DNA of 15,707 bases from an uncultured Ideonella sp. (GTDB taxonomy: Bacteria > Pseudomonadota > Gammaproteobacteria > Burkholderiales > Burkholderiaceae): assembly GCA_946479475.1 (NCBI GenBank), contig CAMLGG010000114.1, forward strand, positions 1-15,707, read 5' to 3'. Shown here in pieces: positions 7,322-14,852 of the stretch. Both the position numbers and the translations under genes were made by a program. How positions within the stretch are numbered: position 1 is the stretch's first letter; each line of letters starts with the position of its first letter. Under the pieces are notes generated by a model. The model was not told the DNA's origin. It worked only from the letters and a program-made list of their open reading frames with translations, and did not search any database.

Positions 7322-9169
7322 TCAGCGCCGGGCCCGCTCCTCCTCCTGCAGCCGCAGCACCCGCCGCTGCACCTTGCCGGTGGTCGTCATCGGCAGGGCC
7401 TCGATGAACTCGATCTCCTTCGGGTACTCGTAGGGAGCCAGGCGGCCGCGAACGTGCTGCTGCAGCTCGGCCACCAGTGCCTCGCCGGGCGCGAAGCCGG
7501 GGGCGAGCACGACGTAGGCCTTGACCAGCGCTCCGCGCTCGGCATCCGGCTTGGGCACCACGGCCGCGTTGGCCACTGCCGGGTGCTTGACGAGGCAGTT
7601 CTCGACCTCGCTCGGGCCGATGCGGTAGCCGGCGGCCTTGAAGACGTCGTCGCTGCGGCCCTGGTACCAGAGGTAGCCCTGGTCATCCATCACCGCGGTG
7701 TCGCCCGTGCGGCACCAGCTGGCGTTCATGCTGCCGGTGAACTTGGCCCGTGTCGCGTCGTCGCGCTTCCAGTAGCCGAGGAAGAACACCGGGTCCGGGT
7801 CCCCGTGGACATCGAGGCGGTGCACCGCCACGTCGCCCGGCGTGCCGCGAGGGCATTCATTCCCTTCGTCATCGATCACCGCCACGCGGTGGCCGGGATA
7901 GGCGCGCCCCATGCTGCCCGGGCGCGCCGGCCATCCCGCGCGGGGATGCCCGTCGGTGCCCATCACCTGGCTGCAGTTGCCGACGATGTAGTTGATCTCG
8001 GTCTGGCCGAACATCTCGTTGACGACGAGGCCGAGCTCCTCGCGGCACCAGGCGAAGACCGCGTCGCCCACCGCCTCGCCGGCGCTCATCACGGCGCGCA
8101 GCTTCAGCTTCGGATAGCGCTCGCGCGGATGCGGCACGGCCTTCATCATCGCCTTCAACGCCGTCGGGAAGAGGAAGCTGTTGGTGACCGCGTGGCGCTG
8201 CATCAGCTCCAGCGCGCGCTCGGGCGAGAAGCGGCCCTGGAAGGCCACGATGGGCACGCCGAAATAGAGCGCGGGCAGCAGCGCATCCATCAGGCCGCCG
8301 GTCCACGCCCAGTCGGCCGGGCTCCAGAAGACGGCGTCGGCCGGTGCGCCAGCCGGGCCGAGCTTCCTCTTCGGCGGAAGCTTCCCCGTGCGCGGGTGCA
8401 GGGCCGCCCCAAGCCCGCGCGTGCCCCCTCGGGGGGCCGACGCCGCGGGCGTCTCGGGGGCCCCAAGAAGCCAGTTCTGGCTGCAGACGAAGCCCGGGAG
8501 ATTGCCGATCAGCGCGCGGTGCGGGATGAGCGCACCCTTGGGCGGCCCGGTGGTGCCGCTGGTGTAGATGAGCACGGCGGGGTCGTCGGCCTTGGTGCGG
8601 CGCGCGCTGAAGGTCGCGGCCTCCCGGGCGAGCGCGGCCCGCCAGTCGATTTCGCCCCGGCCCTCGGCGCCACCCACGGCGAGCACGGTCTTCAAGCCCG
8701 GGCATTCGGCACGCACCGACAGCAGGTTCGCGATGGCCGACTCATCGACGATGGCGACGGCGGCCTCGCTGTCCTGCAGCCGGTACTGCAGGGCCTCAGG
8801 GCCGAACAGCATCGAAAGGGGCATGGCCACCGCGCCCAGCTGGTACAGGGCCATGTGGGCGACCGCCGTCTCGAAGCGCTGCGGCATCACCACGGCCACC
8901 CGGTCGCCGGGCTTGACCTTCAAGCGACGCAGCGCGTGGGCCAGCCGGTTGGCCTCGGCCTGCAGCTCGCCGTAGCGATGCAGCGTGAGGCTGCCATCCT
9001 CCCGCTCCGCCCGGATCGCCACCGCCTCGGGGCGCTCGCGGGCCCAGCGGGCACAGCAGGCCTCGGCGATGTTGAAATGCGCCGGCACTTGCCAGCGGAA
9101 CTGCCCATGGAGCTCGGCGTGGGCGTCGGCATCCGCCTCGTCAACGATGGCGCTGTGGGTGTCGTTCAT
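7322..9169 (-). CDS. AMP-forming acyl-CoA synthetase with an in-frame palindromic-element insert
   Basis: An ANL-superfamily ligase (615 residues) that activates a carboxylic acid with ATP and joins it to CoA. Key motifs: phosphate loop YTSGTTGPPKG (202-212), FWSPADWAWTGG (281-292), FGQTE (387-391), RTGD (487-490), GRSDD hinge (504-508) and the C-terminal catalytic lysine K599 in TTTGK. It resembles the medium-chain or general acyl-CoA synthetases of Burkholderiales; the acid used is unknown. Residues about 235-275, rich in Pro/Gly/Arg/Lys, are absent from typical relatives, which run straight from the GFVCSQN strand into DVFWSP. They are encoded by a hairpin-rich element. All catalytic motifs are intact and in frame, so the enzyme may still work. 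The ATG at 9169 fits the family; a TACGCT box lies 7 nt upstream. Confidence 0.92.
   Translation of the reverse strand: MNDTHSAIVDEADADAHAELHGQFRWQVPAHFNIAEACCARWARERPEAVAIRAEREDGSLTLHRYGELQAEANRLAHALRRLKVKPGDRVAVVMPQRFETAVAHMALYQLGAVAMPLSMLFGPEALQYRLQDSEAAVAIVDESAIANLLSVRAECPGLKTVLAVGGAEGRGEIDWRAALAREAATFSARRTKADDPAVLIYTSGTTGPPKGALIPHRALIGNLPGFVCSQNWLLGAPETPAASAPRGGTRGLGAALHPRTGKLPPKRKLGPAGAPADAVFWSPADWAWTGGLMDALLPALYFGVPIVAFQGRFSPERALELMQRHAVTNSFLFPTALKAMMKAVPHPRERYPKLKLRAVMSAGEAVGDAVFAWCREELGLVVNEMFGQTEINYIVGNCSQVMGTDGHPRAGWPARPGSMGRAYPGHRVAVIDDEGNECPRGTPGDVAVHRLDVHGDPDPVFFLGYWKRDDATRAKFTGSMNASWCRTGDTAVMDDQGYLWYQGRSDDVFKAAGYRIGPSEVENCLVKHPAVANAAVVPKPDAERGALVKAYVVLAPGFAPGEALVAELQQHVRGRLAPYEYPKEIEFIEALPMTTTGKVQRRVLRLQEEERARR
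8346..8470. repeat. GC-rich palindromic element inside the acyl-CoA synthetase gene
   Basis: Four perfect stems follow one another: AGCTTCC/GGAAGCT (8361-8367 with 8376-8382), CCCG/CGGG (8385-8388 with 8393-8396), GCCCCC/GGGGGC around TCG (about 8423-8437), and GACGCC/GGCGTC (8439-8444 with 8448-8453). The direct repeat GCCCCAAG occurs at 8406-8413 and 8460-8467, 54 bp apart, bracketing the last two stems. The segment codes for the non-family residues of the synthetase. Its look matches intergenic repeats I recall in Burkholderiales genomes. The ends are approximate, and no second copy is present in the window. Confidence 0.7.
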
Positions 9170-9251
9170 CCTGCCAAGCGTAAGCCGCCCGCGGCTGCCC
9201 GCTCCACCGGGTCGACCCTGGCCCGGTGATCTTGTCCAACCCGTCCACCCC

Positions 9252-10256
9252 ATGCCCTTGAATCGCCCTGTCCTGCTGACTGCCCTCGTCCTCGGCGTAC
9301 TCTTCAGCGCCCTGCCCGCCAGCGCCCAGAGCCTGAGGGACCCGGCCTGGGAGGCCCTGCTCGAGGACGATCGCCATGCCGAACTGGAAGTCCTGGCCCG
9401 CCAGCGCCTGAAGGCCGAGCCCGGCGATCCGCAGGCCACGCTGGCCCTGGGCTTCGCGGTGCTGTCCGACGCGAAGTCCGCAACGGTCGATGCCACGGTG
9501 CCAATGGCCGAAGCCTGCATCGCGCGCCACCCCGAAGCGGCCGAATGCCACTACATGCTGGGCAACCTGCTCGGCGCGCAAGCGCTGCGCGGCGGCCTGC
9601 TGCAGGGCATGCGGCTCGCGGGGCGAATCCGCGAGTCGTTCCAGAAGGCCGTGGACCTCGGCCCGGACGTCTTCAACCACCGCGTCGGGCTGATGCAGTT
9701 CTACCTCGCCGCGCCGGGCATCGCGGGGGGCGGCATCGACAAGGCCCGCGAACTCGTCGCGGCCACCCAGGTGCGGCAGCCCGAGCAGGCACGCTGCCTG
9801 AAAGCCATGGTCGAGATCAGCGAGGAGCACTACGCCGAGGCCGAAAGACTGCTCTGGGCGGTGCAGCCGGGCAACGACAACGCCCTCCGATCCGAGGTGT
9901 ACGGAGCCCTTGGCCAGCTGGGCGCGCAGAAGCTCAACGCGAAGCAGCCTGCACAAGCGCAATCGCTCTTCGAGCGGCTGATGAAGGCCGACCCGAGCCG
10001 CGCCTTCGCGGTCTACGGCCTGGGCCGCGTCAAGTCCGAGACCGGCGCGCCGCAGGAAGCCCTTCGCTATTACGCCCAGGCCCGCACGCTGCGGGGCCAT
10101 GCCGGCCTGCCGATCGACTACCGCGAGGCGCTGGCCTGGCTCGGGGTGGGCGACACCGCCAAGGCCAAGGCGCTGCTGCAGCGCTTCGTCAACGCCGGCC
10201 GCGGGCATCCGAAGAACATCGAGGATGCCAAGGAGCGCCTCGCCAAGCTGGGCTAG
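9252..10256 (+). CDS. Secreted tetratricopeptide-repeat protein
   Basis: A 334-residue periplasmic protein. A signal peptide runs from residue 1 to about 25 (hydrophobic VLLTALVLGVLFSALPASA, cleavage ASA|Q). The mature part is a series of helix pairs with TPR-like spacing: around 32-62 (LEVLARQRLKAEPGDPQATL), 81-105 (ACIARHPEAAECHYMLGNLL), 120-145, 195-225 (AEAERLLWAV), 245-275 (AQSLFERLMKADPSRAFAVYG) and 285-330. Such proteins usually mediate protein contacts; no enzymatic residues are seen. The start at 9252 gives the clean signal peptide; the frame runs further upstream but overlaps the divergent synthetase. The TAG stop lies in a CTAG that also supplies the stop of the opposing acetyltransferase gene. 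The function is not known from context. Confidence 0.87.
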   Translation: MPLNRPVLLTALVLGVLFSALPASAQSLRDPAWEALLEDDRHAELEVLARQRLKAEPGDPQATLALGFAVLSDAKSATVDATVPMAEACIARHPEAAECHYMLGNLLGAQALRGGLLQGMRLAGRIRESFQKAVDLGPDVFNHRVGLMQFYLAAPGIAGGGIDKARELVAATQVRQPEQARCLKAMVEISEEHYAEAERLLWAVQPGNDNALRSEVYGALGQLGAQKLNAKQPAQAQSLFERLMKADPSRAFAVYGLGRVKSETGAPQEALRYYAQARTLRGHAGLPIDYREALAWLGVGDTAKAKALLQRFVNAGRGHPKNIEDAKERLAKLG

Positions 10257-10744
10257 TTCTTCCCGAAGTCCTCCAGCGCCTTGCCGGCCACCCGGCAGAT
10301 GCGCCAGTCGGGCATCACCGTCGCGCCCATCTTCTCGTAGAAGCGGATGGCGTTGACGTTCCAGTCCAGCACGCTCCACTCGAAGCGGCCGCAGCCGCGC
10401 TCCACCGCGATGCGGGCCAGGTGCTCCAGCAGGGCCTTGCCGATGCCGGCGCTGCGGTGGGCAGGCCGGACGTAGAGGTCTTCGAGGTAGAGGCCCGGCT
10501 TGGCGAGGAAAGTGGAGAAGTTGGTGAAGGTGAGCGCGAAGGCGACGATCTCGCCACCCGCCAGCTCGGCCACCCAGCACTCGGCCACGGGCTTCGGGCC
10601 GAACAGGTGGGGCGCGAGCTTCTCGGGCGTCACCTGAAGCAGGTGGGTGAGCTTCTCGAACTCGGCGAGCTCGCCGATGAGGCCGACGATGGCGGCAAGG
10701 TCGCGCGGCTCGGCAGCGCGCAAGGTGAAGGCGGCAGCGGTCAT
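10253..10744 (-). CDS. GNAT family N-acetyltransferase
   Basis: A 163-residue single-domain acetyltransferase that uses acetyl-CoA. The acetyl-CoA binding motif A is LYLEDLYVRPAHRSAGIGKALL, where RSAGIGKA is the pyrophosphate-binding loop (R/QxxGxG/A type). It is followed by FEWSVLDWNVNAIRFYEKMGA, the motif B region with the tyrosine that often serves as general acid. The arrangement (EFEKL near the N-terminus, EDLYV, WSVLDWN) resembles the diamine/spermidine acetyltransferase-like branch, so a polyamine or other small amine is a plausible acceptor (inference). The ATG at 10744 is taken as start; GTG at 10762 would add six residues. The gene is divergent from the hydrolase gene and tail to tail with the TPR gene, sharing three bases of stop codon. 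Confidence 0.92.
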   Translation of the reverse strand: MTAAAFTLRAAEPRDLAAIVGLIGELAEFEKLTHLLQVTPEKLAPHLFGPKPVAECWVAELAGGEIVAFALTFTNFSTFLAKPGLYLEDLYVRPAHRSAGIGKALLEHLARIAVERGCGRFEWSVLDWNVNAIRFYEKMGATVMPDWRICRVAGKALEDFGKN

Positions 10745-10793
10745 GAGGCGATTCTCTGTCACCCCCGCGGCAGCGACGGATCAGGTTAGGCCC

Positions 10794-10799
10794 TACATT
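10794..10799 (+). promoter_or_regulatory. Possible -10 box immediately upstream of the hydrolase ATG
   Basis: TACATT lies 6 nt before the ATG at 10806, so initiation at the usual distance would fall on the start codon and give a leaderless message. No convincing -35 is seen 16-18 bp upstream, so this is weak evidence. A similar GGCCCTACA core lies upstream of plsY on the other strand (about 1219-1228). Confidence 0.25.
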
Positions 10800-10805
10800 C
10801 GGCCG

Positions 10806-11756
10806 ATGCCCTCTCCCGCCTACCAGCCTCGCCGCGCAGGCATCGATCGCTTCGTGCCCGTGCGCGGCCTCGACTACCACGTCATCACCTGGGGCGAACC
10901 CTCGCTCGCCACGAGCGACCGACCCCCCTTGTTCATGGTGCACGGGTGGATGGATGTCGGCGCCTCGTTCCAGTTCGTGGTCGATGCCCTGGCCGAGCTC
11001 GAAGGCGATTCGCGCTACGTCCTCGCGGCGGACTGGCGCGGCTTCGGCCTCACCCGCGTGCCGCCGGTCGACAGCTACTGGTTCGCCGACTACCTCGGCG
11101 ACCTCGACGCCCTGCTCCACCACGAGGCGCTCGGCCTGGCCGACCACGAAGTGCCGCTCGACCTGCTCGGCCACAGCATGGGCGGCAACGTGGTGATGAG
11201 CTACGCCGGCGTGCGGCCCGAGCGCATCCGGCGCCTGGTGAATCTCGAAGGCTTCGGCCTGCCCGAGACCAGGCCCCACCATGCGCCGAAGCGCCTGAGG
11301 CAATGGCTGGATGAACTGCGCACCGGGATGAGCCTTCGCGACTACGCCAGCGCCGAAGCCGTCGCCGAACGCCTGATGGCCAACAACCCCCGGCTGGATG
11401 CGGCCCACGCCGCCTGGCTCGCCCGCCACTGGGCCGAGGAGCGCGAGGACGGCCGCTGGCACATCCTGGGCGACCCGGCGCACAAGCGCGCCAACCCCGT
11501 CCTCTACCGCAAGGAGGAGATCCTCGAGGCGTGGAAGCTCATCACCGCGCCGGTGCTCTGGGTCGAGGGCAACGAGACCGACGTCACCAAGTGGTGGGGC
11601 AACCGCTACCCGCGAGAGGATTTCGAAGCGCGGCTGGCCGTGGTGCCCAAGGTCGAGAAGGTGCTGCTCCGGGACTGCGGCCACATGCTTCACCACGACC
11701 AGCCGGCCGAGCTGGCCGCACGGCTCAAGGCCTTTCTGGACGCTGACGCGGCGTGA
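10806..11756 (+). CDS. Alpha/beta-fold hydrolase
   Basis: A 316-residue cytosolic hydrolase of the alpha/beta superfamily. The oxyanion-hole strand is MVHGWMD (44-50). The nucleophile elbow GHSMGG carries S124, the likely acid is D259 in WVEGNETD, and the catalytic histidine is H293 in RDCGHMLHHDQP. A cap region spans about 155-240. The substrate is unknown; esterases, lactonases and haloalkane-type enzymes share this layout. The ATG at 10806 is chosen because upstream in-frame sequence overlaps the divergent acetyltransferase gene. No Shine-Dalgarno precedes it. The last 32 nt overlap, on the opposite strand, the 3' end of the symporter gene. Confidence 0.92.
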   Translation: MPSPAYQPRRAGIDRFVPVRGLDYHVITWGEPSLATSDRPPLFMVHGWMDVGASFQFVVDALAELEGDSRYVLAADWRGFGLTRVPPVDSYWFADYLGDLDALLHHEALGLADHEVPLDLLGHSMGGNVVMSYAGVRPERIRRLVNLEGFGLPETRPHHAPKRLRQWLDELRTGMSLRDYASAEAVAERLMANNPRLDAAHAAWLARHWAEEREDGRWHILGDPAHKRANPVLYRKEEILEAWKLITAPVLWVEGNETDVTKWWGNRYPREDFEARLAVVPKVEKVLLRDCGHMLHHDQPAELAARLKAFLDADAA

Positions 11757-13890
11757 ACTCCGCCTCACCGGCGGGCAGCTGGCGCGGATAACGCAGCCCT
11801 TCGACGAAGGCGATGGTCGCCGGGGCGGGCCGAGGGGTCAGCAGGCTCACCACCACCGCCGTCACCAGGCCGACCGGCACGCCGAAGACCCCCGCCGAGA
11901 TGGGCTGGATGCCCCACCAGAGCTGCACCGGGCCGCGCAGGTGCAGCACGTCGCGCAGCCAGGGCTGTGTGGTGGCCAGGTAGTACACGCTCACCCCCAG
12001 TCCGGCCAGCATGCCGGCGATGGCGCCCCAGCGGTTGGTGCGCTTCCAGAAGATGCCGAGCACCAGCGCCGGAAAGAAGGCCGAGGCCGCCAGGGAGAAG
12101 GCCGCGGTGACGAGGAAGAGGATGTCGGCCGGCTTGCGCGCCGCGACGAAGGCGGCTGCCAACGCGACCACCAGCAGCAGCACCTTGGAGATCATCACCC
12201 GCCGCGCAGCCGAGGCGTTGGGGTCGACCATGCGGTAGTAGAAATCGTGGGAAAGCGCGTTGGCGATGGTCAGCAGCAGGCCGTCGGCCGTCGAAAGCGC
12301 CGCCGCCAGGCCGCCGGCCGCCACCAGGCCGGAGACGACGTAGGGCAGGCCCGCCAGCTCGGGCGTGGCGAGCACGATGATGTCGCCCCCCATCTTGATC
12401 TCGCCCAGCTGCAGGATGCCGTCGTGGTTGATGTCGATCACCGACATCAGCTGGGGATCGACCTTGGCCCAGTTGGCGATCCAGGAGGGCAGCTGGTCGA
12501 AGGGCGTGCCGACGAGCGAGGTGAAGACCTCGAACTTGACCAGCACCGCCAAGGCCGGCGCCGTCAGGTAGAGAACGCTGATGAACAGCAGCGACCAGAC
12601 CACCGACTCGCGCGCCTCGCGCACCGAGGGCGTCGTGTAGTAGCGGATCAGGATGTGCGGCAGGCCGGCGGTGCCGACCATGAGGCAGAAGACCAGCGCC
12701 AGGAAGTTGCGGCGCGACTCCTCGTAGCTGCGCCGCGCCGCCTCGTCGCCCGCCGGGTCGCCGGCAAAGGGCCGGGCATGCGGCGGCATGCCGCCTAGGG
12801 GCCGCGCGCGGTCCTCCAGCTCCGCCTTCTCGCGCGCCCAGCCCTCGGCCGCCGCGACCGGGTCACGCTGCAATGCCGTGAGCGCGCGCTCGGCGGCCTG
12901 GATCTGCCGCTGCGGCGCGCCGATCGCCTTGAGCGATGCGATGCGGTCGCCTATCGCCGCACGCTCGTCGGCCAGGGCCTTGGGCACGTCCTGCAGGCGC
13001 TCGCCGAGCTCGTCGGCGCGCTGGCGGAAGGCCGCGATGACCTGCTGCTCCTTCGGGTCGGCCATCAGGCGCGCCTCGGCCTCGCCCACCTTCTGCAGTT
13101 GCTGGCCGTAGACGGCCTGCGGCACCGGCACGCCCGTCTGCTTGACCGACAGCCACACCACCGGCACCAGGTAGGCCACGATCAGCACGATGTACTGCGC
13201 CACCTGCGTCCAGGTGACCGCCCGCATGCCGCCGAGGAAGGAGCAGACCAGGATGCCGCCCAGGCCGAGGAAGACGCCGATCTCGAACGACGCGATGCCG
13301 GTCAGCCGCGTGGTGATGAGGCCCACGCCGTAGATCTGCGCCACCACGTAGACGAAGGAGACGAGGATGGTGGCGGCCACGCCGATCTGGCGGGCCAGGT
13401 TGCCCTCGTAGCGCATGCCGAGGAAATCGGGGATGGTGTACTGGCCGAACTTGCGCAGGTAAGGCGCCAGCAGGAGTGCGACCAGGCAGTAGCCGCCTGT
13501 CCAGCCCATCACGAAGGCGAGGCCGTCGTAGCCGGTGAGGTACAGCGTGCCGGCCATGCCGAGGAAGGACGCCGCGCTCATCCAGTCGGCCCCGGTGGCC
13601 ATGCCGTTGTACATGGCCGGCACGCGCCGGCCGGCCACGTAGTACTCGGGCGCCTCGGTCGTGCGGCAGACGATGCCGATGACGGCGTAGATCACCACCG
13701 GGGCGGCCAGGAAGACGAAGCCTATCCACTTCTTCGGCAGCCCGTAGCGCTCGGCGAGCGTCATCGTCGCCAGGAACGCCACGAAGCACACGGTGTAGGC
13801 GGCATAGAGCCGGTGCAGGCGCCGCCGGAAGGCCATGCTGACGACCCGGCTGGCCAGGGGCGGATGCGAGCGGCGCGGCGGGGAGGCCAT
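11725..13890 (-). CDS. Sodium:solute symporter, VC_2705 subfamily
   Basis: A 721-residue SSS-family (TC 2.A.21) transporter related to acetate permease ActP, which is about 550 residues. Family landmarks include GADWMSAASFLGMAG (100-114), GMRAVTWTQVAQYIVL (221-236), LMVGTAGLPHILIRYYTTPS (403-422) and AALSTADGLLLTIANALSHD (530-549), where S533/T534 sit at the sodium site. Extra length comes from a polar, helix-forming insert (about 256-390, Ala/Glu/Arg/Gln-rich). A DINHDGILQLGE loop (486-497) matches the 12-residue EF-hand pattern. The start at 13890 shares one base with the DUF4212 stop (TGATG), with CAGGA upstream, implying coupled translation. The solute is unproven; carboxylates are plausible. 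Its 3' end overlaps the hydrolase gene. Confidence 0.93.
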   Translation of the reverse strand: MASPPRRSHPPLASRVVSMAFRRRLHRLYAAYTVCFVAFLATMTLAERYGLPKKWIGFVFLAAPVVIYAVIGIVCRTTEAPEYYVAGRRVPAMYNGMATGADWMSAASFLGMAGTLYLTGYDGLAFVMGWTGGYCLVALLLAPYLRKFGQYTIPDFLGMRYEGNLARQIGVAATILVSFVYVVAQIYGVGLITTRLTGIASFEIGVFLGLGGILVCSFLGGMRAVTWTQVAQYIVLIVAYLVPVVWLSVKQTGVPVPQAVYGQQLQKVGEAEARLMADPKEQQVIAAFRQRADELGERLQDVPKALADERAAIGDRIASLKAIGAPQRQIQAAERALTALQRDPVAAAEGWAREKAELEDRARPLGGMPPHARPFAGDPAGDEAARRSYEESRRNFLALVFCLMVGTAGLPHILIRYYTTPSVREARESVVWSLLFISVLYLTAPALAVLVKFEVFTSLVGTPFDQLPSWIANWAKVDPQLMSVIDINHDGILQLGEIKMGGDIIVLATPELAGLPYVVSGLVAAGGLAAALSTADGLLLTIANALSHDFYYRMVDPNASAARRVMISKVLLLVVALAAAFVAARKPADILFLVTAAFSLAASAFFPALVLGIFWKRTNRWGAIAGMLAGLGVSVYYLATTQPWLRDVLHLRGPVQLWWGIQPISAGVFGVPVGLVTAVVVSLLTPRPAPATIAFVEGLRYPRQLPAGEAEFTPRQRPERP
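12400..12435 (-). other. EF-hand-like calcium loop within the symporter
   Basis: These codons give DINHDGILQLGE (residues 486-497), which fits the canonical loop: D1, N3, D5, G6, hydrophobic 8 and E12. It lies in a loop between membrane helices (WIANWAKVDPQLM before, GGDIIVLATPE after). Calcium binding is inferred from the pattern only; a second EF hand is not seen. Confidence 0.6.
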
Positions 13891-14168
13891 CAATCCTGCT
13901 CGTCCAGGTCGGCAGCCTCGTCCAGGCGGCGCGCCACCCACGCGTACAGGCCGACCAGCGCCAGGTACACCAGCACCGCGCCCTGGGCGCCCACCCAGAA
14001 GCTGAAGGGCCAGCCGAAGAAGGCGATGCTGAGGGCGCGGGCTTCGTAGGCCACGCCGAAGGTGACCGCCGCCCAGGCCACCAGCAGGATCAGCGTCCAG
14101 GCCCGCAGCGCACGCCAGTGCCGCCGCCGGCGCACGGCCTGGTCATCGTCGGCCGGGGGCGGCGTCAT
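13890..14168 (-). CDS. DUF4212 symporter small subunit
   Basis: A 92-residue protein with two membrane helices (about 23-42 and 58-79) separated by the hallmark FFGWPFSFWVGAQG (50-63). This is the DUF4212 (putative sodium/substrate symporter small subunit) family, which is regularly encoded next to VC_2705-type symporters, as here. It probably forms a complex with the large transporter in the inner membrane. The start overlaps the stop of the TPR gene by four bases (ATGA), and its own stop overlaps the symporter start by one base (TGATG), so all three are translationally coupled. The acidic tail (DEAADLDEQD) is probably cytoplasmic. Confidence 0.93.
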   Translation of the reverse strand: MTPPPADDDQAVRRRRHWRALRAWTLILLVAWAAVTFGVAYEARALSIAFFGWPFSFWVGAQGAVLVYLALVGLYAWVARRLDEAADLDEQD

Positions 14169-14785
14169 CCGGCGCTGCACTCCAGCCCCGTCTCGCGCTG
14201 CAGCTGCGCGGCCACCCGCGGCTCGAAGCGGCGCAGGTGGGCGATGAGCTGCCGCGCCTCGTCGAGCCGGCCGCGCTCGGCGGCCAGGCGGGCGAGCTGG
14301 TACCAGGCCGGCGGCGCCATCGGCTGCAGGCGCGTGCATTCCGTGAAGGCCTGCGCCGCCTCGTCCATGCGGCCGCCGTTCAGGTGGACCAGGCCGAGGC
14401 CGTACCAGGCGCGGTCCATCGCCGGATCGCATTCGAGCGCCCGCTCGAACGCCGGGCGAGCCTCTTCGGACCGGCCCCCGGCCTCCAGCAGGTAGCCCAG
14501 GTTGAACCAGGCGGCAGCGGCCCGCCGCCCGCTCCCGCCGCCGTACGCAGCCACGCAGGCACGGGCCGCCTCCATCGCCTCCCGTTGCCGCCCCGTCCCC
14601 GCCAGCAGCTGGCATCGGGTGGCCTGCGCCCAGGGCGAAGCGGGGCGCTCGCGGCACAGGCGCTCCGCCAGGGCCAGCGCCGCCGCGGGCCGGCCGGCGG
14701 CTATCGCGAGCCAGGCCAGGACGCATCGCAGGGCCCAGCCGGCCCCTGAGGGCATGGCGGCGAGTGAGGCCCCGAGGCGTTGCAT
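14165..14785 (-). CDS. TPR protein, first gene of the symporter operon
   Basis: A 206-residue helical repeat protein. Three TPR units are clear: AWFNLGYLLEAGGRSEEARP (from 92), AWYGLGLVHLNGGRMDEAAQ (from 126) and AWYQLARLAAERGRLDEARQ (from 160), each closed by a Pro (FERALECDP and similar). A less regular pair lies before them (33-80). The hydrophobic stretch at about 17-31 could be a repeat helix or a weak membrane anchor. TPRs suggest a scaffolding role; a link to the transporter is inferred only from the ATGA overlap with the DUF4212 gene. The start at 14785 is uncertain: there is no Shine-Dalgarno, Met11 is an alternative, and the frame stays open to 14914. Confidence 0.8.
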   Translation of the reverse strand: MQRLGASLAAMPSGAGWALRCVLAWLAIAAGRPAAALALAERLCRERPASPWAQATRCQLLAGTGRQREAMEAARACVAAYGGGSGRRAAAAWFNLGYLLEAGGRSEEARPAFERALECDPAMDRAWYGLGLVHLNGGRMDEAAQAFTECTRLQPMAPPAWYQLARLAAERGRLDEARQLIAHLRRFEPRVAAQLQRETGLECSAG

Positions 14786-14852
14786 ACAACGCGCATTCTG
14801 CCGGCCGGGACAGCGTCCGCCCATTCGCGCACACCCTGCCCGGAACGGCCCT

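Noticed and set aside
8346..8470. Frameshift or assembly error in the acyl-CoA synthetase
   Set aside because: The frame before and after is the same and all motifs follow in order; the extra DNA has its own hairpin structure.
7232..9229. A 665-codon plus-strand open frame opposite the acyl-CoA synthetase
   Set aside because: It is a shadow of the synthetase codons; it has no recognisable domain and no plausible start site.
9141..11768. An 875-codon minus-strand open frame across the TPR, acetyltransferase and hydrolase genes
   Set aside because: High GC content leaves long open antisense frames. Its translation is low-complexity and matches no family, whereas the three genes it overlaps have clear motifs.
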